Program-made: the position numbers and the translations under genes
Shown: piece by piece, positions 23,511 to 33,131 of the stretch
Layout of the letters: every line of letters begins with the position of its first letter
Numbering within the stretch: the first letter of the stretch is position 1
NCBI GenBank assembly: GCA_031272485.1
Contig: JAISTV010000016.1
Span: 1-51,167 of the forward strand
Direction of reading: 5' to 3'
From: Eubacteriales Family XIII. Incertae Sedis bacterium
GTDB lineage: Bacteria; Bacillota; Clostridia; Peptostreptococcales; Anaerovoracaceae
Length of the DNA: 51,167 bases
The notes under the pieces: generated by a model
The model's input: only the letters and a program-made list of their open reading frames with translations
Told to the model about the DNA's origin: nothing
Database searches by the model: none

Positions 23511-24929
23511 TTACAGGGCCCGGATGGCTTCGGTTAGCTTGGAGGCCGGGGTTATTTTTATGCCTGGGATTTCGGGGAGTTTTTCGGCGCTTTTGCGGGG
23601 GAGGATAATGCGGCGGAAGCCGAGCTTGGCGGCTTCGCGGACCATCTTTTCCGCGCCCTTTACCTGGCGCAGCTCGCCGGTGAGGCCTATCTCGCCTATG
23701 GCCAGAACGTCCGGCGGCACGGCTACGCTCTTGACGGATGAGTAGATGGCGAGCGCCACCGCGAGGTCGCAGGACGTGCCGTCCGGGCGGATGCCGCCCA
23801 CTACGTTTACGTAAATGTCGCGGTCCGCGAGCGGGGTGCGCGTGTGCCGCTCAAGGACGGCGATAATCATGTTCAGCCGCGCGAGCTCTATGCCCAGCGG
23901 GGTGCGCCGCGCGAAGCCCACGCCGGAAGGCGCCGTAAGCGCCTGAATCTCCAGAAGCAGGGGACGCGTCCCCTCGTAGACCGCCGTGGCCACCGCGCCC
24001 TCGGTAGGCCCGTCCACGCTCTCTAAGAGCGAGCCGGAAAGGTCCGTGATTTCCACCAGTCCCTCCTCGCGCATTTCGAAAGCGCCTATCTCGCTCGTGG
24101 TGCCGAACCGGTTTTTGTTCGCTCGCAGGATGCGCAGGTCCTGGTTGCGGTCGCCGGTAAACTGCAGCACGCAGTCCACGAGGTGCTCTATAATCTTGGG
24201 GCCGGCGAGCTCTCCGGCCTTGGTCACGTGCGCCACGATGAACACCGGGATATCCGAGGTCTTGGCGAGACGCATGAGCTCGCCGGTGCACGCCCGCACC
24301 TGCGAGACCGTACCCGCCACGGAATCCAGCGTGTCCGTATACATGGTCTGCACGGAGTCTACGATAAGAAGCGAAGGGCGGGCGGCCGTAAGCGCGTCCG
24401 CGAGCGCTTCGATATTGGTCTCGGATAATATGTACAGCTTGTCGGAAAACGCGCCGCCCGCCAGCCGGTCGGCCCGCATGCGAATCTGCTCCTCGGATTC
24501 CTCGCCGGAGACGTACAGCACCGTCTGCCCGCCGCCCGCCAGCGACAGCGCCGCCTGCAGGATCAGCGTGGACTTGCCGATTCCCGGCTCCCCCGCTATG
24601 AGCATGAGCGAGCCCGGGACTATCCCGCCGCCCAGGACGCGGTTGAGTTCCCCTATGCCGGTGTCCACCCGGTTCTCGCGGATGGCACTCACTTCGGAAA
24701 GCGGACGCGCCACACTCTTCGCACGCCCCCCGGAAGCCTTCCGCCCGGCGGCGAGGCCTGCGGCAGACGCTTCGGCAAGGGACCCCCTTCCATTGCCGGC
24801 AGGAGAAGCGGTGAGGACTTTCTCCTCGGTAAAGCTGTTCCAGGCGCCACAGATGCACTGGCCCATCCACTTGGGCGACTCGTAGCCGCATTCGTTGCAG
24901 ACGAAGACGGTGGTGGGTTTCTTAGCCAT
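23511..24929 (-). CDS. radA: DNA repair protein RadA
   Basis: RecA-related branch-migration factor of 472 aa. The N-terminal zinc finger is CNECGYESPKWMGQCICGAW (C-x2-C and C-x-C type, residues about 11-31). The ATPase core has Walker A GEPGIGKST, the RadA-specific KNRFGTTSEIGAFEM motif, and the C-terminal Lon-like domain with DRDIYVNVVGGI and IGEIGLTGELRQV. The length is normal. Its start lies inside the 3' end of the histidine kinase gene (8-bp overlap), so radA is read from the two-component operon, an unusual pairing. DisA, a frequent neighbour in Bacillota, is not beside it. Confidence 0.97.
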   Translation of the reverse strand: MAKKPTTVFVCNECGYESPKWMGQCICGAWNSFTEEKVLTASPAGNGRGSLAEASAAGLAAGRKASGGRAKSVARPLSEVSAIRENRVDTGIGELNRVLGGGIVPGSLMLIAGEPGIGKSTLILQAALSLAGGGQTVLYVSGEESEEQIRMRADRLAGGAFSDKLYILSETNIEALADALTAARPSLLIVDSVQTMYTDTLDSVAGTVSQVRACTGELMRLAKTSDIPVFIVAHVTKAGELAGPKIIEHLVDCVLQFTGDRNQDLRILRANKNRFGTTSEIGAFEMREEGLVEITDLSGSLLESVDGPTEGAVATAVYEGTRPLLLEIQALTAPSGVGFARRTPLGIELARLNMIIAVLERHTRTPLADRDIYVNVVGGIRPDGTSCDLAVALAIYSSVKSVAVPPDVLAIGEIGLTGELRQVKGAEKMVREAAKLGFRRIILPRKSAEKLPEIPGIKITPASKLTEAIRAL

Positions 24930-26409
24930 CGGTTTCCTCCGTGTCCTCCGCGGCGGCGGCGCCTTTCACCAGCGGGTTCTTGCGAATCTCGAACCAGAAC
25001 GTGCTGCCCTTCTTCAGGGCGCTCTCCACGCCAAAGTTCGCGCCGTGCAGGAGCAGAATCTCCTTGACAATGGACAGGCCCAGACCGGTGGAGTCCGAGC
25101 GGTGGTAGTTGGTGCTCGCCTTGTAGTAGCGCTCCCAGATGTGGCGCAGGTCCTTCTTGGGTATGCCTATGCCGTGGTCGGAGACCTCGCAGCGCACGTA
25201 GTCGCCCTCGTCGAACATCTTGACCTCTATGTGCTTGTCGCTGCCGCTGTACTTGAAGGCGTTGCTCACGAGGTTGGAGATGACCTGCTTTATGCGCTCC
25301 TGGTCGGCGCGAATCACGCCCTGGCCGCGGCTGATGAAGACGAGCTTGTAGCCCTCCTGCTCCACGTAGCCGGTGTAGGACTGCAGCAGGCTCTCGATAA
25401 TCTCCTTCATGGAGAACTCTGTCAAGGAAATCTCTTTACGCCCCGACTGCATGTGAGAGATGTCGAGGAAGTCGGTCACGAGGGTGTTGAGGCGGTCGGC
25501 CTCGTCCATGATGACCTGCAGGTGGGCGTTGCGCTTCTCGGGGTTCTCGCCGGAAAGGTCGCGAATCATCTCCGCGTAGGAGGTAATCATGGTCAGCGGC
25601 GTGCGCAGGTCGTGGCTCACGTTCGCTATGACGTCCTTCTGCATGTTGTCCGTCTTGGCCAGCTCCAGCGACGTGTAGGTGAGCGTGTCCGCGAGGCGGA
25701 TAATCTCCGAGTAGTGCGCGCCATCGAAGATAATCCCGTACTCGCCCTCGCCCAGCCGCGCCGCGCTCTGCGTGATGCTGATCAGCGGCTGCGTGATGCG
25801 CCGCGCCAGGTACAGCGAGATGATGCACGCCATGAGGATGGAGATTATGGTCACGTAAATCAGCTGGCTGACGAGAATGTCTATGGTGGAGCCCACCGGG
25901 TAAAGCGGCGAGAAGATGTACAGGATGCGCTGCTCCTGGCCCTCCAGCTCTATGTACGTGGCGTACTCCAGCGTGGTGAGCGAAAGCGAGTTATCCGAAA
26001 CGCGCCGGCTGAAACTCCGCTCGCCGCTCTCCTCCAGCGCCGTCTTCAGGTCCTTGATCTCCTCCTGGTAGACGCTCACGGGGATGAGCGCCTCCTCGCC
26101 GAAGCTTATGTTCGGAATGTACACCGGCGTGCCGCTCACGGTCTGAATCTCCATGTACATGTCGCCGGCCTCGTAGATTTCCGTCAGCTGCGCGCGAATG
26201 GTCGCCGTGTCGTTGCTGCGGTACAGCGCCTCTATGTCGGCCACCGTCTTGGTCGTCTCGCGAATCTTCATGTCCTCGTAGAAGCTGTTCAAAAAGAAAA
26301 CCTGCACCATCCACAGCACGCCCATGATGAGCACCGTGAACAACAGAAAATAGACCCAGAGCTTAAAGCGCAGGCTCTTCGTATCCGGTTTTCGGAATTT
26401 ACGCTTCAA
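24922..26409 (-). CDS. sensor histidine kinase
   Basis: Membrane histidine kinase of 495 aa. There are membrane segments at about 14-36 and 168-190 enclosing a sensor domain, then HAMP (about 190-245), HisKA with the phospho-acceptor in VSHDLRTPLTMI, and HATPase_c with the N-box VSNAFKYS, DHGIGIPKKD and TGLGLSIV. It starts with TTG within the last codons of the response regulator gene (11-bp overlap) and overlaps radA by 8 bp. The signal sensed is unknown; the organisation of sensor plus HAMP resembles VanS/ResE-type envelope sensors. Confidence 0.95.
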   Translation of the reverse strand: MKRKFRKPDTKSLRFKLWVYFLLFTVLIMGVLWMVQVFFLNSFYEDMKIRETTKTVADIEALYRSNDTATIRAQLTEIYEAGDMYMEIQTVSGTPVYIPNISFGEEALIPVSVYQEEIKDLKTALEESGERSFSRRVSDNSLSLTTLEYATYIELEGQEQRILYIFSPLYPVGSTIDILVSQLIYVTIISILMACIISLYLARRITQPLISITQSAARLGEGEYGIIFDGAHYSEIIRLADTLTYTSLELAKTDNMQKDVIANVSHDLRTPLTMITSYAEMIRDLSGENPEKRNAHLQVIMDEADRLNTLVTDFLDISHMQSGRKEISLTEFSMKEIIESLLQSYTGYVEQEGYKLVFISRGQGVIRADQERIKQVISNLVSNAFKYSGSDKHIEVKMFDEGDYVRCEVSDHGIGIPKKDLRHIWERYYKASTNYHRSDSTGLGLSIVKEILLLHGANFGVESALKKGSTFWFEIRKNPLVKGAAAAEDTEETDG

Positions 26410-27067
26410 ATTTATATCCTATCCCGCGCAAGGTGATTATCTTGTCCCGGTAGTTTCCCAGGTTGTTGCGCAGATTCTTTATGTGCGTGTCTATGGTCCT
26501 GTCGTCCCCGAAATAGTCGTAGCCCCAGATATCCTGCAGCAGCTTGTCCCGGGAGAGGGCAATGTTCTTGTTTTCTACTAAATAGAATAGCAATTCGTAT
26601 TCTTTGGGCGTGAGCTCTATCGCTTTTCCGTCCACGAGCACTTCCCGCGCGGGGATGTTTATGGTAAGCCCGTCGAACTCCATCGTCTCGGTTTCCTTTT
26701 CCGCCGGCGCCCGCCGCGTAAGCACCACGTTTACGCGGGCCATGAGCTCCTTGGGGCTGAAGGGCTTGACCATGTAGTCGTCTATGCCCAGCTCGAAGCC
26801 GAAGAGCTTGTCGTATTCCTCGCTGCGCGCGGAGAGCATAATTACCGGTATTTCCTTCTCTTTGCGGATTTCCTTGACGGCCGAGAAGCCGTCCAATCTG
26901 GGCATCATGACGTCCATAATAATAATATCGTAATCCTGGTCGCGGCACATGGTGACCGCCTCCATGCCATCCTCGGCTTCACTCACCTCGAAACCGTTGA
27001 ATTCGGCATATTCGCGTATAACCTCGCGAATCTTCTGTTCGTCGTCGACGATAAGGATACTGGCCAC
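26399..27067 (-). CDS. OmpR/PhoB-family response regulator
   Basis: DNA-binding response regulator of 222 aa, normal length. The receiver domain has the acidic pair DDE at residues 8-10, the phosphorylated Asp in IIMDVMMP near 51, and the conserved Lys in VKPFSP near 102. The C-terminal winged helix includes LTPKEYELLFYLVENKN and DDRTIDTHIKNLRNNLG. The GTG start follows AAAGGA at a good distance. It is the first gene of a minus-strand unit with the kinase and radA, and is divergent from carD. Confidence 0.96.
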   Translation of the reverse strand: MASILIVDDEQKIREVIREYAEFNGFEVSEAEDGMEAVTMCRDQDYDIIIMDVMMPRLDGFSAVKEIRKEKEIPVIMLSARSEEYDKLFGFELGIDDYMVKPFSPKELMARVNVVLTRRAPAEKETETMEFDGLTINIPAREVLVDGKAIELTPKEYELLFYLVENKNIALSRDKLLQDIWGYDYFGDDRTIDTHIKNLRNNLGNYRDKIITLRGIGYKFEA

Positions 27068-27189
27068 TGATTTTTCCTTTCCGCGGTTCGCTCCTGGTGT
27101 GCAGTGCTCCTTCGTAGAATGGTATCATAAATGCGTGAAATTTCAAGTAGTTCGGTGGCCCGCATGCAGGGGGAGGGCACCGCGAATCC

Positions 27190-27218
27190 TTGACCTTTTC
27201 GCCCGAAAAGCGTATAAT
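27190..27218 (+). promoter_or_regulatory. carD operon promoter
   Basis: TTGACC at 27190-27195 and TATAAT at 27213-27218 with a 17-bp spacer, 26 bp before the GTG start of carD. One of the best promoters in the window. Confidence 0.8.
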
Positions 27219-27243
27219 TTCCATAGTAAACAAGGAGGAACCG

Positions 27244-27732
27244 GTGTTTTCGATAGGAGATAAAATCGCGTACCCTATGCATGGCGCGGGCGTCATCGAG
27301 GGAATTGAAGAAAAAGTGATATTGGGCGAAACGCGCAGGTATTATGTTATGCGCGTACCCTACGGGGAGATGAAAATCATGATCCCGTGTGATTCGACGG
27401 ATAATGTAGGCATAAGGGAAGTGATCGACGAAACCGATCTTCTGGATATCGAAGATGCTTTGAAACGTGCTTCGACAGAGATGTCTGACAATTGGAACCG
27501 ACGCTATCGGGACAACATGGAGAAACTCAAGACGGGCGAATTGACGCAGGTGTGCGAGGTGGTCAGAAACCTCATGCGTGTAGACCGGGTCAAGAAGCTG
27601 TCAACAGGCGAAAAAAAGCTGCTTTCCAACGCGAAGCAGATACTCCTCTCCGAACTGATTCTCGTGAGCGGCAATGATGCGGATACGGTCTTGCGCAAGA
27701 TCGACGAGTGGGTTTTTTGCGAGGGAGCTTAG
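27244..27732 (+). CDS. CarD-family transcriptional regulator
   Basis: RNA polymerase-binding regulator of 162 aa that stabilises the open promoter complex. The N-terminal Tudor-like CarD/TRCF domain begins FSIGDKIAYPMHGAGVIEGIEEK and continues with YYVMRVPYGEMKIMIP; the C-terminal half is helical with NWNRRYRDNMEKLKTG, the signature of the DNA-binding helical domain. The GTG at 27244 is preceded by AAGGAGG with 5-bp spacing. It leads a unit with yacL, ispDF and proS. Confidence 0.95.
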   Translation: MFSIGDKIAYPMHGAGVIEGIEEKVILGETRRYYVMRVPYGEMKIMIPCDSTDNVGIREVIDETDLLDIEDALKRASTEMSDNWNRRYRDNMEKLKTGELTQVCEVVRNLMRVDRVKKLSTGEKKLLSNAKQILLSELILVSGNDADTVLRKIDEWVFCEGA

Positions 27733-27742
27733 ACGAAACTAA

Positions 27743-28843
27743 ATGCTTAAAAGGCTAATACGAATCGGAATCACGGCTCTGGGCGCTGCTCTCGGGTACG
27801 GCGTCTTCCGCTTGTTGCGTTACATAGGCAACCAGACCAAGTGGATCGAGGAGCAGGGCATTACGCGCCTGCAGCTTGACATTGCCGCCGTGGCGCTGGC
27901 TCTGTTCTTCGCCTTCGTGTTCTTTATGCTCACCCCGCGCCTTAGGCGGACCAGCAGCAAGCTCGCGAAAAACGTAGAAAAAGAAATCAAACACATCTCC
28001 GGATCGGAACTGATTACCGGCACGGCCGGTCTCGTGGTGGGCCTGCTCATAGCCTTCCTCGTGAGCCAGGCGTTCGTGGGCATAGAAAACATGTACCTGA
28101 ACGTGGGGCTTTCGCTGCTCGTCTACATAGTGTTCGGGTGGATAGGCGTGGTGGTGCTCTCCCGTAGGGGACAGGACATCATAAATTCCATTGTGACGGC
28201 CGCCAGGAAGGGCGGGGAGAAGCAGAAAAAACCGAAGAGCATGGACTCTTCGCCCAAGATCCTCGACACCAGCGTCATAATCGACGGGCGTATCGCGGAC
28301 ATCATGCGCACCGGCTTTCTCGAAGGCCGGATTGTCATTCCTGAGTTTGTTTTAATCGAGCTGCAGCACATAGCGGATTCCTCCGACAGCCTGAAGCGGA
28401 ACCGCGGCCGGCGCGGCCTCGACATCCTCAAACGCATCCAGACCGATTACGGAATAGAGATTTACAACACCCTCGGCGAGAAGACCCTTGCGGACATACC
28501 CGAGGTGGACGTCAAGCTGCTCAAGCTCGCGCAAATCATGAACGGCAAGGTCGTCACGAACGACTTTAACCTGAATAAAGTGGCGCAGATCAAGGGCGTG
28601 GAGGTCTTGAACATAAACGAGCTCGCGAACATGCTGCGTGCCGTGGTGCTGCCCGGCGAGGAGATGCAACTCTTCCTCGTCAAGGAGGGCAAGGAGCACG
28701 GCCAGGCGCTCGCGTACCTCGACGACGGCACCATGATCGTGGTGGAGGAGGGCCGCAAGCACATAGGCCAGACCATTACCGTCATAGTGTCCAGCGTGCT
28801 GCAGACCGCCGCCGGCCGCATGATTTTCGCCAAGCCGAAATAG
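27743..28843 (+). CDS. PIN/TRAM domain membrane protein, YacL-like
   Basis: Predicted membrane-anchored ribonuclease-like protein, 366 aa. Four membrane segments lie in about residues 1-150. The PIN domain starts at ILDTSVIIDGRIADI near 172 with the conserved Asp residues, continues with ELQHIADSSDSLKRNRGRRGLDIL and VVTNDFNLNKVAQI, and a TRAM domain ends the protein with GQALAYLDDGTMIVVEEGRKHIGQ. The same order (CarD, YacL, IspD, IspF) is a conserved Bacillota cluster. RNA binding is expected from the TRAM domain; the substrate is not known. Confidence 0.95.
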   Translation: MLKRLIRIGITALGAALGYGVFRLLRYIGNQTKWIEEQGITRLQLDIAAVALALFFAFVFFMLTPRLRRTSSKLAKNVEKEIKHISGSELITGTAGLVVGLLIAFLVSQAFVGIENMYLNVGLSLLVYIVFGWIGVVVLSRRGQDIINSIVTAARKGGEKQKKPKSMDSSPKILDTSVIIDGRIADIMRTGFLEGRIVIPEFVLIELQHIADSSDSLKRNRGRRGLDILKRIQTDYGIEIYNTLGEKTLADIPEVDVKLLKLAQIMNGKVVTNDFNLNKVAQIKGVEVLNINELANMLRAVVLPGEEMQLFLVKEGKEHGQALAYLDDGTMIVVEEGRKHIGQTITVIVSSVLQTAAGRMIFAKPK

Positions 28844-28859
28844 ACCGGGAGCGGACATC

Positions 28860-30044
28860 ATGTATAACGGAAAGCGCGTGACCGTCCTGCTGGCAGCAGC
28901 GGGAAGCGGCAGCCGGATAGGCGGGGAGATACCCAAACAATTCATGGAAGTAGAAGGAAAGCCCATGCTGCTTGTGGCGGCAGAGGCTTTTTCGGCGCAC
29001 GAGGCCGTGGACGCCATCTATGTTATTTTGCCGGAAGGCCATGCGGCGCAAGGCGCCGCGCTGCTCGGCGGAGTCGCCAAGCTGGCCGGACAGCCGCGCG
29101 GAGCCTCCACGAGGCAGGGTTCGGTCTACGCCGGCCTCAAGGCCATGGAAGCGGACGGGGCCGGCGAGGGCATAGTCCTCATCCACGACGCCGCGCGTCC
29201 CTTCGTGTCAAGTGAAATCCTTGACAGGGTGCTCGAGCGCACCGCGCAGGCAGGCGCGGCCGTGCCCGTGGTGCCCGTAACCGACACCGTGTATATGACG
29301 GAGCAGCGCCGGCCCACGGCGGAAGAGCTTGCGGAGGGCGCGCTGGAAATAGGGGATATCCCTAAGCGCGAGCGCCTCTTCTGCGCCCAGACGCCGCAAG
29401 GGTTCTACTATGATATAATTCTGTGGGCTCATGAGCTGGCCGCGGAGTCGGAGTTTACAGGTACCGACGATGCCGCGCTGGTGAGGCGGGCAGGATGGCC
29501 TGTCTATTTGGTGCCGGGCGAGACGGAAAACCGCAAGATTACCGTGCCCGGGGATCTGGGCGGCATAGAGACGCGGGCCGGCACCGGCTTCGACGTGCAC
29601 CGGCTTACGGAAGGGCGCCCGCTCATCCTGGGCGGCGTGGAAATACCGTTTGACAAGGGCCTGCTGGGACACTCCGACGCCGACGTGCTCACGCACGCGC
29701 TCATGGACGCCATGCTCGGCGCACTCGCGCTGGGCGACATAGGACAGCATTTTCCGGACACGGATCCGCAGTATGAAGGAATCAGCAGCATGAAACTCCT
29801 CGCAGAGGTTAAGCAAATGATAGAGGCGCGCGGCTGGCGCGTGGGGAACGCGGACTTGACCATTCTGGCCGAGCGACCGAGGATGGCCGGGTTCGTACCG
29901 GCCGTGCAGGAGAGCCTCGCGCGGGCGCTCGGGATAACGCCGGGCGACGTGGGCGTGAAGGCCACCACTACGGAAGGTCTCGGATTCACCGGCCGCGAAG
30001 AGGGCATAGGCGCCCAAGCCGTAGTCTTATTGAAGCGTGCATAG
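28860..30044 (+). CDS. ispDF: bifunctional IspD/IspF enzyme
   Basis: Fused enzyme of 394 aa for two steps of the MEP isoprenoid pathway: MEP cytidylyltransferase (residues about 1-232) and 2-C-methyl-D-erythritol 2,4-cyclodiphosphate synthase (about 235-394). The IspD part has AAAGSGSRIGGEIPKQF, VLIHDAARPFV and FCAQTPQGF; the IspF part has GTGFDVHRL with the zinc ligands D-V-H, HSDADVLTHALMDA and the ending TTEGLGFTGREEGIGAQAV. In IspF-IspD fusions the enzymes may channel with IspE, which is not here. The gene follows yacL by 16 bp. Confidence 0.96.
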   Translation: MYNGKRVTVLLAAAGSGSRIGGEIPKQFMEVEGKPMLLVAAEAFSAHEAVDAIYVILPEGHAAQGAALLGGVAKLAGQPRGASTRQGSVYAGLKAMEADGAGEGIVLIHDAARPFVSSEILDRVLERTAQAGAAVPVVPVTDTVYMTEQRRPTAEELAEGALEIGDIPKRERLFCAQTPQGFYYDIILWAHELAAESEFTGTDDAALVRRAGWPVYLVPGETENRKITVPGDLGGIETRAGTGFDVHRLTEGRPLILGGVEIPFDKGLLGHSDADVLTHALMDAMLGALALGDIGQHFPDTDPQYEGISSMKLLAEVKQMIEARGWRVGNADLTILAERPRMAGFVPAVQESLARALGITPGDVGVKATTTEGLGFTGREEGIGAQAVVLLKRA

Positions 30045-30077
30045 ACGCTTCTGCACATAAAGAGGAGAGAAATAGAA

Positions 30078-31823
30078 ATGAAGCTATCCAAGGTACACGT
30101 ACATACATTAAGAGAAGTTCCCGGAGAGGCGGAGGTCCCTTCGCACATCTGGCTTTTGCGCGCCGGCATGATGCGCAAGACTGTTTCCGGCGTTTATTCG
30201 TTTATGCTGCTGGGCTGGCGCACCGTGCGGAAGATCGAGGAGATCATCCGGCAGGAGATGGACGCGGCCGGCGGCCAGGAAGTGAGCACGTCCCCCATTC
30301 AGCCCGCGGAGCTCTGGCACGAGTCCGGGCGCTGGGCGGTGTACGGCCCGGAGCTGTGGCGCCTCAAGGACCGCCACGGGCGCGAGTTTGCGCTGGGCCC
30401 CACGGCGGAGGAAGTCATAACGGATATAGTTCGCAGCGAGATAGACTCCTGGCGGCAGCTTCCCATAAACATCTATCAGATTCAGCTCAAATACCGCGAC
30501 GAGGCGCGCCCGCGCTACGGGCTCATGCGCAGCCGCGAGTTTATCATGAAGGACGCGTACAGCTTCGACCGCGACGAGGCGGGCTTTAAGGAAAGCTACG
30601 CGAAGATGCGTCAGGCATACACGAACATCTTTACGCGCTGCGGGCTTAAGTTCCGGCCTGTAGCCGCGGACAACGGCGCCATAGGCGGCAGCGGCAGCGA
30701 GGAGTTCATGGCCATGAGCGAGGTGGGCGAGAGCGACATTGTCTTTTGCGAGGCCTGCGACATGGCCGCCACCACGGAGCTGGCAGCCGGTGTGGACGCC
30801 GCGCCGGAGGCCGAAGAGATGCTGGCGCCCGAAGAGGTCGCCACGCCCGGCACCAAGAGCATAGAGGCGGTGGCGGAGTACCTGGGGCTGCCGCAGGAGA
30901 AGACGCTCAAGGCGCTGCTTTTCGACATCTACCACGACGTGCCGGATGAAAACGGCATCTACCACCACAAGGAGTACGCGGCGGTGTTCATCCGCGGCGA
31001 CCGCGAGCTGAACATGGTCAAGCTCATGAACGCGTTGGGCGTGGCCGAGCACCTGATTGAGTTTGCGGACGAGGAGAAGATGAGCTTGGCCACGGGCTGC
31101 GTGGGCGGCTTTACCGGACCAGTGGGTCTGCACGACTGCAAGATCCTTGCGGACAGCGAGGTTCCGGGGCTTAAGAACCTGACAGCCGGCGCGTGCAAGC
31201 CGGACGCGCACGTGAAGAACATAAACTACGGGCGCGACTGGACGGCGGACATAGTTACGGACCTCAAGCTCGTGCACGCGGGAGACCCTTGCCCGGTGTG
31301 CGGCAAGCCGCTTTCCGCGGCGCGTGGCATAGAGGTGGGGCAGATTTTCTCGCTCGGCACCAAGTACAGCGCCTCGCTGGGCGCGCGCTACCGCGACGAG
31401 AACCAGGAGGAGCACCTCATAGAGATGGGCTGCTACGGCATAGGCGTTACGCGCACCATGGCCGCGGTCGTGGAGCAGAACCACGACGAGAAGGGCATTA
31501 TCTGGCCCGTGTCCGTGGCGCCGTACCACGTGATTATCACGCAGATGAAGCCGGACGACGCGGCGCAGAGTGCGCTGGCGGAGGAAATCTACACCGCGCT
31601 TTGGAAAGCCGGCGTGGAGACGGTATGGGACGAGCGCGACGAGCGCCCCGGCGTCAAGTTTAACGACGCGGACATATTTGGCATCCCCGTACGCATCACG
31701 GTGGGCAAGAAGGCGGGCGACGGAATCGTAGAGTACAAGCTGCGCCGCGGCGGAGACATGCAGGAGCTTACGGCTGCCGGCGCCATAGAGGCGGCGGTGG
31801 CGCTGGTGAACGCCGAGCGGTAA
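30078..31823 (+). CDS. proS: prolyl-tRNA synthetase, bacterial type
   Basis: Charges tRNA-Pro; 581 aa, typical for the ProRS form with an editing insertion. The class II motifs include WLLRAGMMRKTVSGVY at the start, ALGPTAEEVI (motif 2 region TAEE) and motif 3 in ELMEMGCYGIGVTRTMAA. Between motifs 2 and 3, about residues 225-390, is the YbaK-like INS editing domain, with TPGTKSIEAVAEYLG and GDRELNMVKLMNAL. The anticodon-binding domain closes the protein. AGGAGAG precedes the ATG at 30078. It sits with proA and, 4 kb away, proB and proC, a proline-focused cluster. Confidence 0.97.
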   Translation: MKLSKVHVHTLREVPGEAEVPSHIWLLRAGMMRKTVSGVYSFMLLGWRTVRKIEEIIRQEMDAAGGQEVSTSPIQPAELWHESGRWAVYGPELWRLKDRHGREFALGPTAEEVITDIVRSEIDSWRQLPINIYQIQLKYRDEARPRYGLMRSREFIMKDAYSFDRDEAGFKESYAKMRQAYTNIFTRCGLKFRPVAADNGAIGGSGSEEFMAMSEVGESDIVFCEACDMAATTELAAGVDAAPEAEEMLAPEEVATPGTKSIEAVAEYLGLPQEKTLKALLFDIYHDVPDENGIYHHKEYAAVFIRGDRELNMVKLMNALGVAEHLIEFADEEKMSLATGCVGGFTGPVGLHDCKILADSEVPGLKNLTAGACKPDAHVKNINYGRDWTADIVTDLKLVHAGDPCPVCGKPLSAARGIEVGQIFSLGTKYSASLGARYRDENQEEHLIEMGCYGIGVTRTMAAVVEQNHDEKGIIWPVSVAPYHVIITQMKPDDAAQSALAEEIYTALWKAGVETVWDERDERPGVKFNDADIFGIPVRITVGKKAGDGIVEYKLRRGGDMQELTAAGAIEAAVALVNAER

Positions 31824-31837
31824 CGGAGGGCAGGACC

Positions 31838-33130
31838 ATGCCGGATACAGGGACAGTGAAAGAAATTGCGGCTGCCGCCAAGGCGGACAGCTTTCTTCTG
31901 GCGGCGCTTGACGCGGGGACGCGGGACGGCGCGCTTAAGGCCATAGCCGCGGCGCTCGCGGAAAACAGCGCAGCGATTATTGCGGCGAACGAGGCGGACC
32001 TTAAGGATGCGGTGGACCAGAACCTCCCCGGGCCCATAGTCAAGCGGCTCAAGTTCGACGCGGGGAAACTGGCGGACGTCATAGCCGGGATAGAGGATCT
32101 CATCCGCCTGCCGGATCCCATAGGGCGCCGGCTGTCAAGGCGGCAGCTTGACAAGGGACTGGTGCTCGAGCAGGTCACCTGCCCCATAGGCGTAATAGGC
32201 GTTATCTTCGAGTCGCGGCCGGACGCGCTCGTGCAGATTGCGTCGCTGTGCCTGAAGAGCGGCAACTGCGCCGTGCTTAAGGGCGGCAGCGAGGCGAAGA
32301 AGACCAACAAGGCGCTGTACGACGTGATTTACGCGGCAGGGCTGGCATCCGGGCTCCCGGCGGGCTTCCTGTCGCTGCTTGAGACGCGCGACGAGATCAG
32401 CGCGCTGCTCACCTGCCACGAGTCCATAGACCTGATTATCCCGCGCGGCTCAAACGAGTTCGTGCGCTACATCATGGACCATTCGGACATACCCGTCATG
32501 GGGCATTCAGACGGCATCTGCCACGTCTACGTGGACGCGGCGGCGGACATAGAGAAGGCCGTGCCCATAATCCGCGACAGCAAGACGCAGTACGCGGCCG
32601 CCTGCAACGCGGTGGAGACGGTGCTCGTGCACGAGGCGGTTTCCGAAAAGCTGCTGCGCCCGCTCGAAGAGGAGCTCTCCGCGAAGGGCGTGCTCATTCG
32701 CGGCTGTCCGCTTACCATGAACATCCTCGCCGGCGTACGCCCGGCGGACGAGTCGGCTTTCCGCACAGAGTACCTGGACTTCATTGTCAACATAAAGGTC
32801 GTAAAGGACCTGGACGAAGCCATAGACCATATCAACCGGTACGGCTCGCATCACACAGACAGCATAATTACCGAGGATAAGGCGGCGGCGGAAAAGTTCA
32901 TGCAGCGCGTGGACTCGGCCGGCGTCTATCAGAACTGCTCCACCCGTTTTGCGGACGGGTTCCGCTACGGGCTCGGCGCCGAGGTGGGGATAAGCACGGG
33001 CAAGCTGCACGCGCGCGGGCCGGTGGGGCTCGAGGGCCTGCAGACCTACAAGTACCGGTTGTACGGCAGCGGGCAGATCGTGGAGGACTACGCCGAGGGG
33101 CGCAGCACCTTCCACTTTCAGGAGCTGTAA
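31838..33130 (+). CDS. proA: glutamate-5-semialdehyde dehydrogenase (gamma-glutamyl phosphate reductase)
   Basis: Second enzyme of proline synthesis, reducing gamma-glutamyl phosphate with NADPH; 430 aa, normal length. Marks include FESRPDALVQIASLC and LKGGSEAKKTN, the LIIPRGSNEFVRYI segment, the catalytic Cys in AACNAVETVLVHE, and the end region VYQNCSTRFADGFRYGLGAEVGIS. It is 14 bp after proS and one base before the NUDIX gene, so they form one transcription unit. proB, usually its direct neighbour, lies about 2.7 kb downstream, separated by a NUDIX gene, a toxin-antitoxin remnant and purB. Confidence 0.97.
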   Translation: MPDTGTVKEIAAAAKADSFLLAALDAGTRDGALKAIAAALAENSAAIIAANEADLKDAVDQNLPGPIVKRLKFDAGKLADVIAGIEDLIRLPDPIGRRLSRRQLDKGLVLEQVTCPIGVIGVIFESRPDALVQIASLCLKSGNCAVLKGGSEAKKTNKALYDVIYAAGLASGLPAGFLSLLETRDEISALLTCHESIDLIIPRGSNEFVRYIMDHSDIPVMGHSDGICHVYVDAAADIEKAVPIIRDSKTQYAAACNAVETVLVHEAVSEKLLRPLEEELSAKGVLIRGCPLTMNILAGVRPADESAFRTEYLDFIVNIKVVKDLDEAIDHINRYGSHHTDSIITEDKAAAEKFMQRVDSAGVYQNCSTRFADGFRYGLGAEVGISTGKLHARGPVGLEGLQTYKYRLYGSGQIVEDYAEGRSTFHFQEL

Positions 33131-33131
33131 C

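Noticed and set aside
24895-26436. Plus-strand open frame of 513 codons opposite the histidine kinase
   Set aside because: The minus strand carries all kinase motifs; the plus frame has none.
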